Source of the DNA: Clostridia bacterium
GTDB taxonomy: Bacteria > Bacillota > Clostridia > Oscillospirales > Acutalibacteraceae
Reading direction: 5' to 3'
Length of the DNA stretch: 34,173 nt
NCBI GenBank assembly: GCA_017416345.1
Contig: JAFQCR010000030.1
Coordinates: 1-34,173, forward strand
Under the pieces are notes generated by a model. The model was not told the DNA's origin. It made no database searches and saw nothing but the letters and a program-made list of their open reading frames with translations. Both the position numbers and the translations under genes were made by a program. Below, piece by piece: positions 22,434-31,301 of the stretch (position 1 is its first letter; each line of letters begins with the position of its first letter).

Positions 22434-24167
22434 ATGAAGAAGTTACTTCTCGGTAATGCCGCAGTTGCACGCGGTGCTTACGAAGCAGGCTGTAAGCTCG
22501 TTTCGTCTTACCCCGGCACTCCAAGTACCGAAATTACCGAATCGGTCACAGAATACGACAATATTTACGTTGAATGGGCACCTAACGAAAAGGTTGCCGC
22601 CGAGGTTGCTATCGGTGCATCGATAGCAGGCGGAAGAGCAATGTCCTGCATGAAGCACGTCGGTCTTAACGTTATGGCCGACCCTGTGTTTACCGTCAGC
22701 TACATAGGTGCTAACGGCGGTCTTGTTTTCTGCGTTGCAGATGACCCCGGTATGCATTCCTCGCAGAATGAGCAGGATTCCCGTCATTATGCCGAGGCCG
22801 CCAAGATCCCCATGCTTGAGCCTTCGGATTCCTCCGAGTGTAAGGAGTTCACCAAAGCCGCTTTTGCTTTGAGTGAGGAGTATGATACTCCCGTGTTCAT
22901 CCGTCTTTCGACCCGTGTTTCCCATTCACAGAGCCTTGTCGAGCTTTGTGACCCAGAGGAAGCACCCTTGAAGGATTATGAGAAGAACATCCCCAAGCAC
23001 GTTATGATGCCCGCAATGGCCAAAGGCAGACACGTTATTGTTGAACAGCGCACCGAAAAGCTTAAGGCTTTGGCCGAAAACTGTGCTTTTAATACCGTTG
23101 AAAAGAACGGCTCCAAGATCGGTGTCATTGCCGCAGGTACGACCTATGTTTATGCTAAAGAGGCCTTGGGCGATAAGGTCGACTATCTCAAGCTCGGTAT
23201 GGTATTCCCGTTGTCCGAGAAGCTTATCAAGGATTTTGCCGCCGATTACGACGAGCTGTGGGTCATTGAAGAGCTTGATCCCGTTATCGAGACCTTTGTA
23301 AAGTCTATCGGCATTGCCTGTAAGGGTAAGGAAAACTTTACACTTCTCGGCGAGTATTCGCAGAATATGATCAAAAAGGCGGTTCTCGGAATTGAGACCG
23401 AGGCTATTGCCGACCCCCAGATCCCTAACCGTCCTCCCGTGCTTTGCGTCGGATGTCCTCACAGAGGTACCTTCTATGTGCTCAAAAAGCTCGGTGTGAC
23501 CGTTTCGGGTGACATCGGTTGCTACACCTTGGGTGCGGTCGCTCCGCTTCAGAGCGTTGATACCACCATCTGTATGGGTGCTTCGGTCAGTGCCGCTCAC
23601 GGTATGGCCAAGGTAAGGGGAGAGGAGTTCAACAAAAAGCTGGTTTCGGTAATCGGAGACTCCACCTTTATCCATTCGGGTATTACCGGACTTATTGATA
23701 TTGTTTATAACAAGGGCGCAAATACCGTTATTATCCTTGATAATTCCATCACGGGTATGACGGGACATCAGGAAAACCCCACCACCGGTAAGACCATCCG
23801 TGGTGAAGCCACCAAGCAGGTCGATCTTGAGCTTTTGTGTAAGGCCGTCGGTGTTGAGCGTGTCAGAATCGAAGACCCGTTTGACCTTAAAGGCTTTGAG
23901 GCCGCTGTTAAGGAAGAGCTTGCCGCAGATGAACCCTCGGTCATCATCGCACAGCGTCCCTGCGCTCTGCTTAAGTCGGTCAAATACACCGGTCATTGTG
24001 CAGTTGATGCCGATAAGTGCAGATCCTGCAAGATGTGTATGAAGCTTGGTTGCCCTGCAATTTCGTTTAAGAACGGCAAGGCGGTTATTGATAAGTCTCA
24101 GTGTAACGGTTGCGGACTTTGTGTAAATGTTTGTCCGTTCGGTGCAATAGTTAAGGAGGAAAAGTGA
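22434..24167 (+). CDS. iorA: Indolepyruvate ferredoxin oxidoreductase, alpha subunit
   Basis: The 577-residue protein has an N-terminal pyrimidine-type domain (GNAAVARGAYEAGC, SSYPGTPSTEI), a thiamine-diphosphate-binding domain (GDIGCYTLG, VIGDSTFIHSG), and two C-terminal [4Fe-4S] motifs: C529/C532/C535/C540 and C557/C560/C563/C567. With IorB it oxidatively decarboxylates indolepyruvate, phenylpyruvate or hydroxyphenylpyruvate to the aryl-acetyl-CoA and reduced ferredoxin. Length and domain order match the family. iorB follows with a one-base overlap. Confidence 0.96.
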   Translation: MKKLLLGNAAVARGAYEAGCKLVSSYPGTPSTEITESVTEYDNIYVEWAPNEKVAAEVAIGASIAGGRAMSCMKHVGLNVMADPVFTVSYIGANGGLVFCVADDPGMHSSQNEQDSRHYAEAAKIPMLEPSDSSECKEFTKAAFALSEEYDTPVFIRLSTRVSHSQSLVELCDPEEAPLKDYEKNIPKHVMMPAMAKGRHVIVEQRTEKLKALAENCAFNTVEKNGSKIGVIAAGTTYVYAKEALGDKVDYLKLGMVFPLSEKLIKDFAADYDELWVIEELDPVIETFVKSIGIACKGKENFTLLGEYSQNMIKKAVLGIETEAIADPQIPNRPPVLCVGCPHRGTFYVLKKLGVTVSGDIGCYTLGAVAPLQSVDTTICMGASVSAAHGMAKVRGEEFNKKLVSVIGDSTFIHSGITGLIDIVYNKGANTVIILDNSITGMTGHQENPTTGKTIRGEATKQVDLELLCKAVGVERVRIEDPFDLKGFEAAVKEELAADEPSVIIAQRPCALLKSVKYTGHCAVDADKCRSCKMCMKLGCPAISFKNGKAVIDKSQCNGCGLCVNVCPFGAIVKEEK

Positions 24168-24739
24168 TGGCTGACAGTAAGAATATTATGATAGTCGGTG
24201 TCGGCGGTCAGGGAACTCTGCTTGCCAGCCGAATTTTGGGTAACGTTATCATTGATCAGGGCTTTGATGTCAAGGTTTCTGAGGTTCACGGTATGAGTCA
24301 GCGCGGCGGTAGCGTTGTTACCTATGTAAAATACGGCGAAAAGGTTGCTTCTCCTATCATTGATAAGGCCGAAGCCGACATTATTCTCGCTTTTGAACGT
24401 TTGGAGGCACTTCGTGCTCTGCCTTTCCTCAAAAAAGGCGGTAAGATGATCGTAAACGACCGTGCTATGAACCCCATGCCGGTCATTACGGGTGCTGCCG
24501 AATATCCCGAGGGTATTATTGAGACCCTCAAGCAAAACGCCGATGTAGTAAGCTTGGATGCACTTGAGCTTGCCGAAAAAGCAGGCAGCATCAAGGCCGT
24601 AAACGTTGTTTTGATCGGTGTTTTGGCCAAATCGACCGACATCCCGTATGATGCCTGGGTCGAAACAATTAAAAAGACTGTTCCCGAGAAATTCCTCGAG
24701 ATCAACCTTAAAGCATTTGAAATTGGATATAACCTTTAA
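24167..24739 (+). CDS. iorB: Indolepyruvate ferredoxin oxidoreductase, beta subunit
   Basis: The protein of about 190 residues is the gamma-type domain of 2-oxoacid:ferredoxin oxidoreductases. It begins with IVGVGGQGTLLASRILG and contains VHGMSQRGGSVVTYV, both typical of IorB. It partners IorA. I start at ATG 24167, six bases after AAGGAGGA; GTG 24164 is too close to that site. The A of the ATG is the last base of the iorA stop. Confidence 0.95.
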   Translation: MADSKNIMIVGVGGQGTLLASRILGNVIIDQGFDVKVSEVHGMSQRGGSVVTYVKYGEKVASPIIDKAEADIILAFERLEALRALPFLKKGGKMIVNDRAMNPMPVITGAAEYPEGIIETLKQNADVVSLDALELAEKAGSIKAVNVVLIGVLAKSTDIPYDAWVETIKKTVPEKFLEINLKAFEIGYNL

Positions 24740-24761
24740 TTGAAAAGAGGAATCAGTCATT

Positions 24762-26069
24762 ATGAGCAAGTATTATCAGCCCGAAATTGAAACAATGCCT
24801 TATGAGGAAATGAAAAAACTGCAGGACGAGCGCCTTGTTGCACAAGTCAAGCATGTTTGGGATAACGTTCCTTATTATCGCAAGAAAATGGAAGAAAAAG
24901 GTGTTACACCCGATGATATCAAGGGTGTTGATGACCTTCACAAGCTTCCCTTTGTCACTAAGGACGACCTTCGTGAGTGCTACCCTTACGGCCTTTTGGC
25001 CAAGCCCTTGGGCGATTGTGTAAGGATCCAGTCAACCTCGGGCACTACCGGTAAGCGTGTTGTTGCTTTCTATACTCAAAAGGATATTGAGCTTTGGGAG
25101 GATTGCTGTGCACGTGCCATTACGGCAGTTGGCGGAACAAATGAGGATGTCTGCCAGGTCAGCTACGGCTACGGACTTTTCACAGGAGGCCCCGGTCTTA
25201 ACGGCGGTTCTCACAAGGTTGGATGCCTTACTTTGCCGATGTCTTCGGGTAATACCGACCGTCAGCTTCAGTTTATGACTGACCTTGGAGCAACAATTAT
25301 TTGCTGTACTCCGTCTTACGCCGCTTATCTTGCCGAGTCTATTCACGAGCAAGGACTTCGTGATAAGATAAAGCTCAAGGCAGGTATTTTCGGTGCCGAG
25401 GCCTGGAGTGAAGAAATGCGTAAGGATATTGAGAATAAGCTCGGTATTAAGGCTTATGATATCTACGGTTTAACCGAAATTTCGGGTCCCGGTGTCAGCT
25501 TTGAATGTGAGGAGCAGACCGGTATGCACGTAAACGAGGATCACTTTATCCCCGAGATCATCGATCCCGAAACGGGGGAGGTTCTGCCCTTGGGCGAGAA
25601 GGGTGAGCTTGTATTCACCTCGATTTCAAAAGAGGCCTTCCCGTTGCTTCGTTACAGAACCAAGGATATTTGTGTTCTCTCACGTAAAAAGTGCTCCTGC
25701 GGCCGTACTCTAATAAAGATGGCTAAGCCTATGGGCAGAAGTGACGATATGCTTATCATCCGTGGAGTCAACGTATTCCCGTCGCAGATCGAGGAGGTTC
25801 TCATTGCTGTCGGCGGCGGTAACATCACTCCTAACTATCTCATTAAGATCGACCGTGTCAACAACACCGATACCTTTGATCTGGATGTTGAGATGAGCGA
25901 GGAAATGTTCTCGGATGACGTTAAGTCCATTGCCAAGGTTGAGAACGCTATCAAGGATAAGCTTCGTTCTATTTTGGGTCTCGGTGTAAACGTACACCTT
26001 GTCAACCCCAAGACCATTACACGTAGCGAAGGTAAGGCCAAGCGTGTAATCGATAACCGTAAGATTTAA
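24762..26069 (+). CDS. paaK: Phenylacetate-CoA ligase-type enzyme
   Basis: The 435-residue protein matches the PaaK family: LPFVTKDDLRECYPYGL, the phosphate loop STSGTTGK (91-98), YGLTEISGPGVSFEC and LLRYRTKDICVL, with a C-terminal domain containing RGVNVFPSQIEEVL. Family members interconvert aryl-acetate, ATP and CoA with aryl-acetyl-CoA and AMP. Next to iorAB it could reclaim energy from aryl-acetyl-CoA or activate aryl acids for reductive use; direction is not shown by the sequence. The exact aryl substrate is uncertain. Confidence 0.92.
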   Translation: MSKYYQPEIETMPYEEMKKLQDERLVAQVKHVWDNVPYYRKKMEEKGVTPDDIKGVDDLHKLPFVTKDDLRECYPYGLLAKPLGDCVRIQSTSGTTGKRVVAFYTQKDIELWEDCCARAITAVGGTNEDVCQVSYGYGLFTGGPGLNGGSHKVGCLTLPMSSGNTDRQLQFMTDLGATIICCTPSYAAYLAESIHEQGLRDKIKLKAGIFGAEAWSEEMRKDIENKLGIKAYDIYGLTEISGPGVSFECEEQTGMHVNEDHFIPEIIDPETGEVLPLGEKGELVFTSISKEAFPLLRYRTKDICVLSRKKCSCGRTLIKMAKPMGRSDDMLIIRGVNVFPSQIEEVLIAVGGGNITPNYLIKIDRVNNTDTFDLDVEMSEEMFSDDVKSIAKVENAIKDKLRSILGLGVNVHLVNPKTITRSEGKAKRVIDNRKI

Positions 26070-26085
26070 TAGGGAGGGCTTTAAA

Positions 26086-26520
26086 ATGTTAGTTAAGCAG
26101 GTTTCCGCATTTATTGAAAATAAAGCAGGCAGACTTAATGAGATCGCCGATGTTCTTGCTAATAGCAACATCGATATCAGCGCATTGACCTTGGCCGATA
26201 CAACCGATTACGGCATTGTCAGAATGATCGTATCTGACCCTGAGCAGGCAGTGTTGGCACTACGTGAATCGGGTGTTATTTGCAAAATCACCGAAACTCT
26301 CGCAGTTGCCATTGATGATGCACCGGGTGGATTTGCAAAATCTCTCAAGACCTTAACCGATAACGGTATTGAGATCAAGTATATGTACGCTTGTATCAGC
26401 CACGCAGTCGGTAAAGCATTAATGATCGTCAGCGTAGATGATCCCGAAAAGGCGCAGGAGCTTATTGCTTCAACCGATGCCGGCAAGGTTAATCCTTCCG
26501 AGATTTACCGCCATATCTGA
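26086..26520 (+). CDS. Tandem ACT-domain amino-acid-binding protein
   Basis: The 144-residue protein consists of two ACT domains: VSAFIENKAGRLNEIADVLA opens the first, and VAIDDAPGGFAKSLKTLTD the second. ACT domains bind amino acids and regulate metabolism. Genes of this kind commonly follow iorAB and paaK in anaerobes, so it probably senses an aromatic amino acid, but no enzymatic or DNA-binding domain is attached. AGGGAGG precedes the ATG, 16 bases after paaK. Confidence 0.9.
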   Translation: MLVKQVSAFIENKAGRLNEIADVLANSNIDISALTLADTTDYGIVRMIVSDPEQAVLALRESGVICKITETLAVAIDDAPGGFAKSLKTLTDNGIEIKYMYACISHAVGKALMIVSVDDPEKAQELIASTDAGKVNPSEIYRHI

Positions 26521-26535
26521 TATTGAGGTGCTTTT

Positions 26536-27339
26536 ATGAATTACCGAGAAATTTTGGATACATCCAATGAAAATCCGCTCGATACCTTAGTGACAAACGG
26601 TGGATTTTGCGGTATTTTACGCAAGGTCGGTTGTATCGGTGACAGCCTTTCTTCGGGTGAATTTGAATCGCTTGATGAAAACGGCAACAAAGGTTATCAT
26701 GATATGTATGACTATTCTTGGGGTCAGTTTATGGCACGGGAAGCAGGCCTTGATGTTTTGAACTTCTCAAGGGGCGGTATGTCGGCAAAATGGTATTGTG
26801 ACACGTTTGCAGATGAAAACGATTTTTGGAATCCTGAGAAAAGGTGCAAGGCTTATATCATTGCGCTCGGTGTAAACGATATTAGCAAATATATGTCCGA
26901 TTTGGGCGATATTTCGGACGTTGACCTTAACGATTGGCGTAACAACAAGGATACTTTTGTGGGTAACTACTGCAAAATCATTCAGCGTTATCGCGAAATT
27001 GAGCCGAAATCAAGAGTTTTTTTAATAACCATTCCACGTGGTGATAATAAAACCGAAGAACGAAATCGTGCTGAAGATCTTCATCGCGAGCTTATCTATA
27101 AAATTGCCGATTTGTTTGAGTTTACTTATGTTGTTGATTTGAGAAAATATATGCCGGTTACGGATGAATTTTACCGTAGAAACTTCAAGCTCGGCAGTCA
27201 TGAAAATGCAATGGGATATCAGCTTTTTTCACGTGTTGTCATGACCTATATCGACTATATCATCCGCAAATTCTCAGAAGATTTTTCACAGATCGGTTTT
27301 GTCGGAACAGAGTGGCATAACACCTCTGTAAAATGGTAA
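26536..27339 (+). CDS. SGNH/GDSL-family hydrolase
   Basis: The 267-residue protein has block I GCIGDSLSSGE with nucleophile S37, a block II glycine in SRGGMSA (79-84) and block III GVND (112-115). A late histidine, H222 in LGSHENAMG, may be the catalytic base. The aspartate usually three residues before it is not in that position (leucine), so a dyad or different pairing is possible. No signal peptide is seen, suggesting a cytoplasmic esterase or acyl hydrolase. It follows the ACT gene by 15 bases and ends the operon; a thioester or ester substrate related to the pathway is speculation. Confidence 0.85.
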   Translation: MNYREILDTSNENPLDTLVTNGGFCGILRKVGCIGDSLSSGEFESLDENGNKGYHDMYDYSWGQFMAREAGLDVLNFSRGGMSAKWYCDTFADENDFWNPEKRCKAYIIALGVNDISKYMSDLGDISDVDLNDWRNNKDTFVGNYCKIIQRYREIEPKSRVFLITIPRGDNKTEERNRAEDLHRELIYKIADLFEFTYVVDLRKYMPVTDEFYRRNFKLGSHENAMGYQLFSRVVMTYIDYIIRKFSEDFSQIGFVGTEWHNTSVKW

Positions 27340-27343
27340 ATTT

Positions 27344-27377
27344 AAAGCAACAGATTTTCAATATCTGTTGCTTTTTT
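27344..27377 (+). terminator. Terminator of the ior operon
   Basis: AAAGCAACAGAT (27344-27355) pairs with ATCTGTTGCTTT (27363-27374) and is followed by further T residues. Confidence 0.9.
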
Positions 27378-27425
27378 GTTGCAAATTTTATTTATATCGT
27401 GTAAACTAATTACAGAGGTGATTTT

Positions 27426-28181
27426 ATGACCATGGTTTTGCTGACAGCTTTAGGTGTTGGCGGTGCAACTCTCATTGGCTCTATAATTGGTTTTATTTTC
27501 AAAGGAATATCACATAAATTCAGCGATATTGTACTATCCTTTGCGGCTGGTGTTATGCTTGCGGCGGCAATTTTGGGCCTTATCGTTCCGTCGGTGGAAT
27601 ACGGCGGAAAATTCGGCCTTGTGTATGCTGTGACAGGCATTTTTGTGGGAGCTTTGTGCCTTAATTTGATAGATAAGCTGGTTCCGCATCTTCATAAGCT
27701 TGTCGGTGCCGATTCCGAAGAACACAAGTCTAATGCCAATATAAGCAAGGTCTTGCTGTTTGTGACGGCAATAGCTATCCATAATCTGCCTGAAGGCATT
27801 GCGGCAGGTGTTGGCTTTGGTTCGGGTAATGCGTCGGAGGCTATGGTTATAGCAGGCGGTATTGCCCTTCAAAATATACCGGAAGGTATGGTTATTATAG
27901 GCCCTATGCTGGCCGCAGGTGTCAGCCCCAAGAAAACCTTTATATGTGCGCTTATCACGGGACTTGTTGAGGTGGTAGGCTGTTTGCTCGGCTACTTTGC
28001 TGTGACGGTCGCCAATGCAATTTTACCCTTTGCGCTTGCCTTCGCCGGCGGTACGATGCTGTATGTCATAAGCGACGAAATGATTCCCGAGACCCATGCG
28101 CACGGCTCGGAACGGGGAGCGACATATTCTTTGTTAGTCGGCTTTTGTCTGATGCTCGTGTCGGATGTTTTATTGGGATAA
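27426..28181 (+). CDS. ZIP-family metal transporter
   Basis: The 251-residue protein has about eight membrane helices. The metal-site helices read HNLPEGIAAGVGFGSG and ALQNIPEGMVI, with E/N/H residues typical of bacterial ZIP (ZupT/GufA-like) proteins, and a His-containing loop (ETHAHGSERG) lies near the C terminus. Members import divalent metals such as Zn2+ or Fe2+. GAGGTGAT precedes the ATG. Monocistronic between a terminator and the 89-bp repeat. Metal specificity cannot be told. Confidence 0.9.
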   Translation: MTMVLLTALGVGGATLIGSIIGFIFKGISHKFSDIVLSFAAGVMLAAAILGLIVPSVEYGGKFGLVYAVTGIFVGALCLNLIDKLVPHLHKLVGADSEEHKSNANISKVLLFVTAIAIHNLPEGIAAGVGFGSGNASEAMVIAGGIALQNIPEGMVIIGPMLAAGVSPKKTFICALITGLVEVVGCLLGYFAVTVANAILPFALAFAGGTMLYVISDEMIPETHAHGSERGATYSLLVGFCLMLVSDVLLG

Positions 28182-28221
28182 AAGATTATATTATTTATCA
28201 TTAAAATTATATTTTAAATAT

Positions 28222-28310
28222 AAAAGATTCTTCGGCTGTAAACAGCCTCAGAATGACAAGGTTGCTGTTGCTTTTTAAAACTGTCATTCTGAGCGAAAAG
28301 CGAAGAATCT
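28222..28310. repeat. 89-bp palindromic repeat, copy 1
   Basis: The outer arms AGATTCTTCG and CGAAGAATCT and the inner arms CAGAATGACA and TGTCATTCTG are inverted, enclosing a short AT-rich centre. Copy 2 at 32084-32172 is identical at 87 of 89 positions and in the same orientation. The TGTCATTCTGAGCGAA core is a widespread MITE/REP-like motif in bacterial genomes, to my knowledge. It sits at a convergent junction and can act as a bidirectional terminator, with A/T runs on both sides. The rest of 28182-28322 holds no gene. Confidence 0.9.
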
Positions 28311-28322
28311 CTTTTTATATAC

Positions 28323-30344
28323 TCAATATTTATGTTCAGTTCGGCTGATTATGTGCTTGCGGTAGGGTTCGTCAAGCTCGATGAAATATCCGCTCCATCC
28401 CCAAACACGGACTATTAGATTTTTGTGGTTTTCGGGGTGTGCTTCGGCATCAAGCAGCACATCACGGTTGATGGAATTTAGCTGTAGCTGATGACCGCCA
28501 AGGTCGATAAATGCTTTGACAAGCTGTGCCGTCTTTTTGATACCGTCACTGTTCCTGAAAACGGTGTCGTGAACCTCCATTGTTAACGGACCGCCGTTGA
28601 TGATCTTCTTTAGATCGAATTTAGTAAATGATTGAATTACAGATAACGGGCCGTCAAGCTGTGAGTTTGGGGACGGTGAGAAGCTTGATCCGTATGGTTG
28701 ACCGTTTTTTCGGCCGTCAGCCGTGGCGCCAACACGTCTGGCGCTTAAAATGTATTCCATGGCACTGCCTGTTCCTGCACGGAAAATGCCATCACGGCTG
28801 TTAGGCTTGCCGTTGAGATAAGATGAGAAGACTTCCATAAGATCGCAGGCAATATTATCAACGTAACCGTCATTGTTACCCATTTTGGGGCAGGATAAAA
28901 GCCTGTTACGAAGCTCGCCGTAGCCTTCAAAATCGCTTTTTAACGCTTCAAGTAATTCTTCTTTTGAAACGCTTTTTTCGTCAAAAATCACCTTTTTTAT
29001 GGCCGCAAGAGAATCTGCGGCTGTTGAAATTCCTGCACCGTGAACACCGAAGTTGTTGTAATCCGCTCCCGCATCGGCTATGTCAAGACCTTTTTCGAGG
29101 CAGGAACCAACAAATAATGAAAAATAGGGAGAATATTGGAATTTTTTAGAGTTGCAATACTCGATAATTCCGTTGCATCTGTCAATAATTGCTGACTTTA
29201 CCTTTTCAAAAAAGTCCTCATAGGTATCGCTTGTTAAAAGTCCGTTGTTGACCGCGGTTTCTACTGCGGCAGGGAAGTTAAAAGACGCAATGTTTACGAT
29301 ATCGTAGGCTTTTCCGGGGATTATAAACTCCCAACAAGCCGCAACTGTGTAATTTACGGCATCCTCGGGTCTATAACCCAAACCGATAAGACCGGGAACA
29401 ACAATGTCATCGTTGCAGTATTGCGGGAAGCCAAGACCTAATTTGGTCATTTCTGTGGCAAATTCCAGGCGCTCGATCGGTGTCTTTTGGCTGACACGAA
29501 GATTTATCTTCGGGTCGATTATCTTCAATTCCATAGAAGCCTTCATACAAATTTCCGAAAGCTCGTTGAACATATCGTTTCCGTCAAGGTCATAGCCGCC
29601 CAATACCATACTCTGACCGTTATCGCCCTGCTGAACACCCACATAAATGTCGGTATCAAAATTCAAAGATATGAAAAATTCCTCGGTTATTTCAAGCAGC
29701 TCATCGTGTGTCACACCACGTTTGACGTCATTATCAAAAAACGGCTTCATATACTGATCAAATCGGCCCAATGTGACGTGATGATTACGGTTGCAACGCA
29801 TTGTGTAGATCAAAAACTTCATAAAAACGCAGGCCTCATAATAGGTTTCTGCCTTTTTATGAGGGATATGGCAAAGTGCTTTGTAAAGGTCGTCTATACC
29901 TTTGGCTTTAGCATCCTCCCGGCAACGGTCAGCGTATTCGAGCACACCGTCGATCGCTGTTAATACACCGTTATAAAACGGCCGCTTTTCTTCTTCACAA
30001 TTAGTTATCTTTTTAATAACAGTTTCTTTTATGGAATCGAAACCGTTGTTGAGCGCAAAAGCATAGTCGGGTGTTATGTTGTTGGGGCCGCTTGCATTTG
30101 CGGCTTTGCCGTTAGTGTATGTATATTTCGGATGATATATCTGCTTGCGGTTGAACCCGATTCGGTCGCCTCGGAATGCATTGAGCGATTCGCTTTCAAG
30201 CATTATTTTAAGGCTCAAAGAATCCTTTTCACCGTCGGAATACTCCTTTACAATATCGGAAATGTCTGCACAGCTTTCGGTTCGTGTTTTTTTGTATTCT
30301 CCGCTTTTTAAAATTGCCAATAAATTCTTAACTCGCTCGGTCAT
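28323..30344 (-). CDS. Glycyl radical enzyme of uncharacterised subtype
   Basis: The 673-residue enzyme has the PFL/eliminase fold signatures: LGRFDQYMKPFFDND (192-206), catalytic C337 in AACWEF with E339 (the C-x-E of dehydratases/lyases, not the Cys-Cys of pyruvate formate-lyase), GADYNNFGVHGAG, and the radical loop VRVWGWSGYF with the glycyl residue G649. It is shorter than most family members (about 760-850), and W650 replaces the usual aromatic Tyr/Phe after the glycine. The C-x-E motif suggests a C-O, C-N or C-S bond-cleaving lyase or dehydratase; the substrate is unknown. AGGAG precedes the ATG. It follows its activase by 10 bases and is probably controlled by the divergent AraC protein. 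Confidence 0.92.
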   Translation of the reverse strand: MTERVKNLLAILKSGEYKKTRTESCADISDIVKEYSDGEKDSLSLKIMLESESLNAFRGDRIGFNRKQIYHPKYTYTNGKAANASGPNNITPDYAFALNNGFDSIKETVIKKITNCEEEKRPFYNGVLTAIDGVLEYADRCREDAKAKGIDDLYKALCHIPHKKAETYYEACVFMKFLIYTMRCNRNHHVTLGRFDQYMKPFFDNDVKRGVTHDELLEITEEFFISLNFDTDIYVGVQQGDNGQSMVLGGYDLDGNDMFNELSEICMKASMELKIIDPKINLRVSQKTPIERLEFATEMTKLGLGFPQYCNDDIVVPGLIGLGYRPEDAVNYTVAACWEFIIPGKAYDIVNIASFNFPAAVETAVNNGLLTSDTYEDFFEKVKSAIIDRCNGIIEYCNSKKFQYSPYFSLFVGSCLEKGLDIADAGADYNNFGVHGAGISTAADSLAAIKKVIFDEKSVSKEELLEALKSDFEGYGELRNRLLSCPKMGNNDGYVDNIACDLMEVFSSYLNGKPNSRDGIFRAGTGSAMEYILSARRVGATADGRKNGQPYGSSFSPSPNSQLDGPLSVIQSFTKFDLKKIINGGPLTMEVHDTVFRNSDGIKKTAQLVKAFIDLGGHQLQLNSINRDVLLDAEAHPENHKNLIVRVWGWSGYFIELDEPYRKHIISRTEHKY

Positions 30345-30354
30345 GATATCACTC

Positions 30355-31206
30355 CTAAAGTATGTTTACCTTGATGTCGTATCGTTCAAATATCTCGGTA
30401 TGAGGATGCGGCGGTTTTGTTTCGTCAAACGACGGCTTGAATTCTCGCCCAACAGCCGCATATTTGCCGCCTGCGACCTTGTTGTAGGGAAGCAGGTCAA
30501 TTTCACGAATATTAAAACCGTCAAGCAGGAGCGCAATTTCGGAAAGATTTTGCACGGTATCGGTAACTGTGGGGATGAGCGGTGTGCGGATAACAAAATC
30601 CTTACCGCTTTTTACCAATGTTTCAAGGTTCTGCAATATCGATCTATTGCTTACACCCGTGTATTTTATGTGCTGTTTATCATCAACAAGCTTAATATCA
30701 AAAAGCACGTAATCGACATTTTCTAAAACCGCTTTAAAAATCTCATTACTGCAAAACCCGCTTGTCTGAATAGCTCTATTGGTCTTATTGTCAAGAAGTT
30801 TCAGAGTATCTATTAAAAATTCGGGATGGCTCAACGGCTCACCGCCCGAAAAGGTGACACCGCCGCCGCTTTTATTTAATAAGTTTATGTTTTTTGAAAG
30901 CTCGTCAACAAGCGCTTGCGGAATATAAAGCCTACCTGCAGGCCTTAACAAACGGTTAGGGCAGGCAAGGATGCTTTTTTCGGAGTAAACGTATCCCGAA
31001 TCGGTCTTTTCGGCAGATTTTAAGCATTCGCCGCAGTTGGTGCAGCCGTACTGCGTCTTAATGACCTCGTTTTCATAGCTTTGACCCTCGGGGTTGTGAC
31101 ACCATTCACATCGTAAAGGGCATCCTTTCAAGAAAACAGTCGTTCTGATGCCAGGGCCGTCAAAGGTCGAAAACTCCTCGATCGAAAAAACAAGCGCTTC
31201 TGCCAT
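30355..31206 (-). CDS. Glycyl radical enzyme-activating radical SAM protein
   Basis: The 283-residue activase begins with the family signature FSTFDGPGIRTTVFLKGCPL and the radical SAM triad C29-x3-C33-x2-C36. It has the GGEPL motif (VTFSGGEPLSHPE). A ferredoxin-like insert carries C55, C58, C61 and C82 (in CPNR), enough for one extra [4Fe-4S] cluster rather than the two seen in many eliminase activases. It uses S-adenosylmethionine to install the glycyl radical on the downstream enzyme. AGAGGTGATGG precedes the ATG. It is the first gene of the two-gene unit, which is divergent from the AraC gene. Confidence 0.94.
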   Translation of the reverse strand: MAEALVFSIEEFSTFDGPGIRTTVFLKGCPLRCEWCHNPEGQSYENEVIKTQYGCTNCGECLKSAEKTDSGYVYSEKSILACPNRLLRPAGRLYIPQALVDELSKNINLLNKSGGGVTFSGGEPLSHPEFLIDTLKLLDNKTNRAIQTSGFCSNEIFKAVLENVDYVLFDIKLVDDKQHIKYTGVSNRSILQNLETLVKSGKDFVIRTPLIPTVTDTVQNLSEIALLLDGFNIREIDLLPYNKVAGGKYAAVGREFKPSFDETKPPHPHTEIFERYDIKVNIL

Positions 31207-31240
31207 ACCATCACCTCTGATACAATGATAATACGAACAC

Positions 31241-31270
31241 TTGACATTTGCTTGCGAATTATTGTATTAT
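31241..31270 (+). promoter_or_regulatory. Promoter of the AraC gene, within the divergent control region
   Basis: TTGACA (31241-31246) with TATTAT (31265-31270) after 18 bases; a TATAAT at 31268-31273 overlaps. The 95-base gap 31207-31301 must also carry the minus-strand activase promoter, whose -10 may be TATTAT near 31227-31232. The AraC protein probably acts here, but no repeated operator was identified. Confidence 0.6.
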
Positions 31271-31301
31271 AATAGCAGAAATTTGGCTTTTGAGGTGTTA
31301 T

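Noticed and set aside
22926-23996. Long open frame on the minus strand inside iorA
   Set aside because: It is antisense to a clearly conserved gene, lacks a ribosome-binding site and shows no recognisable domain.
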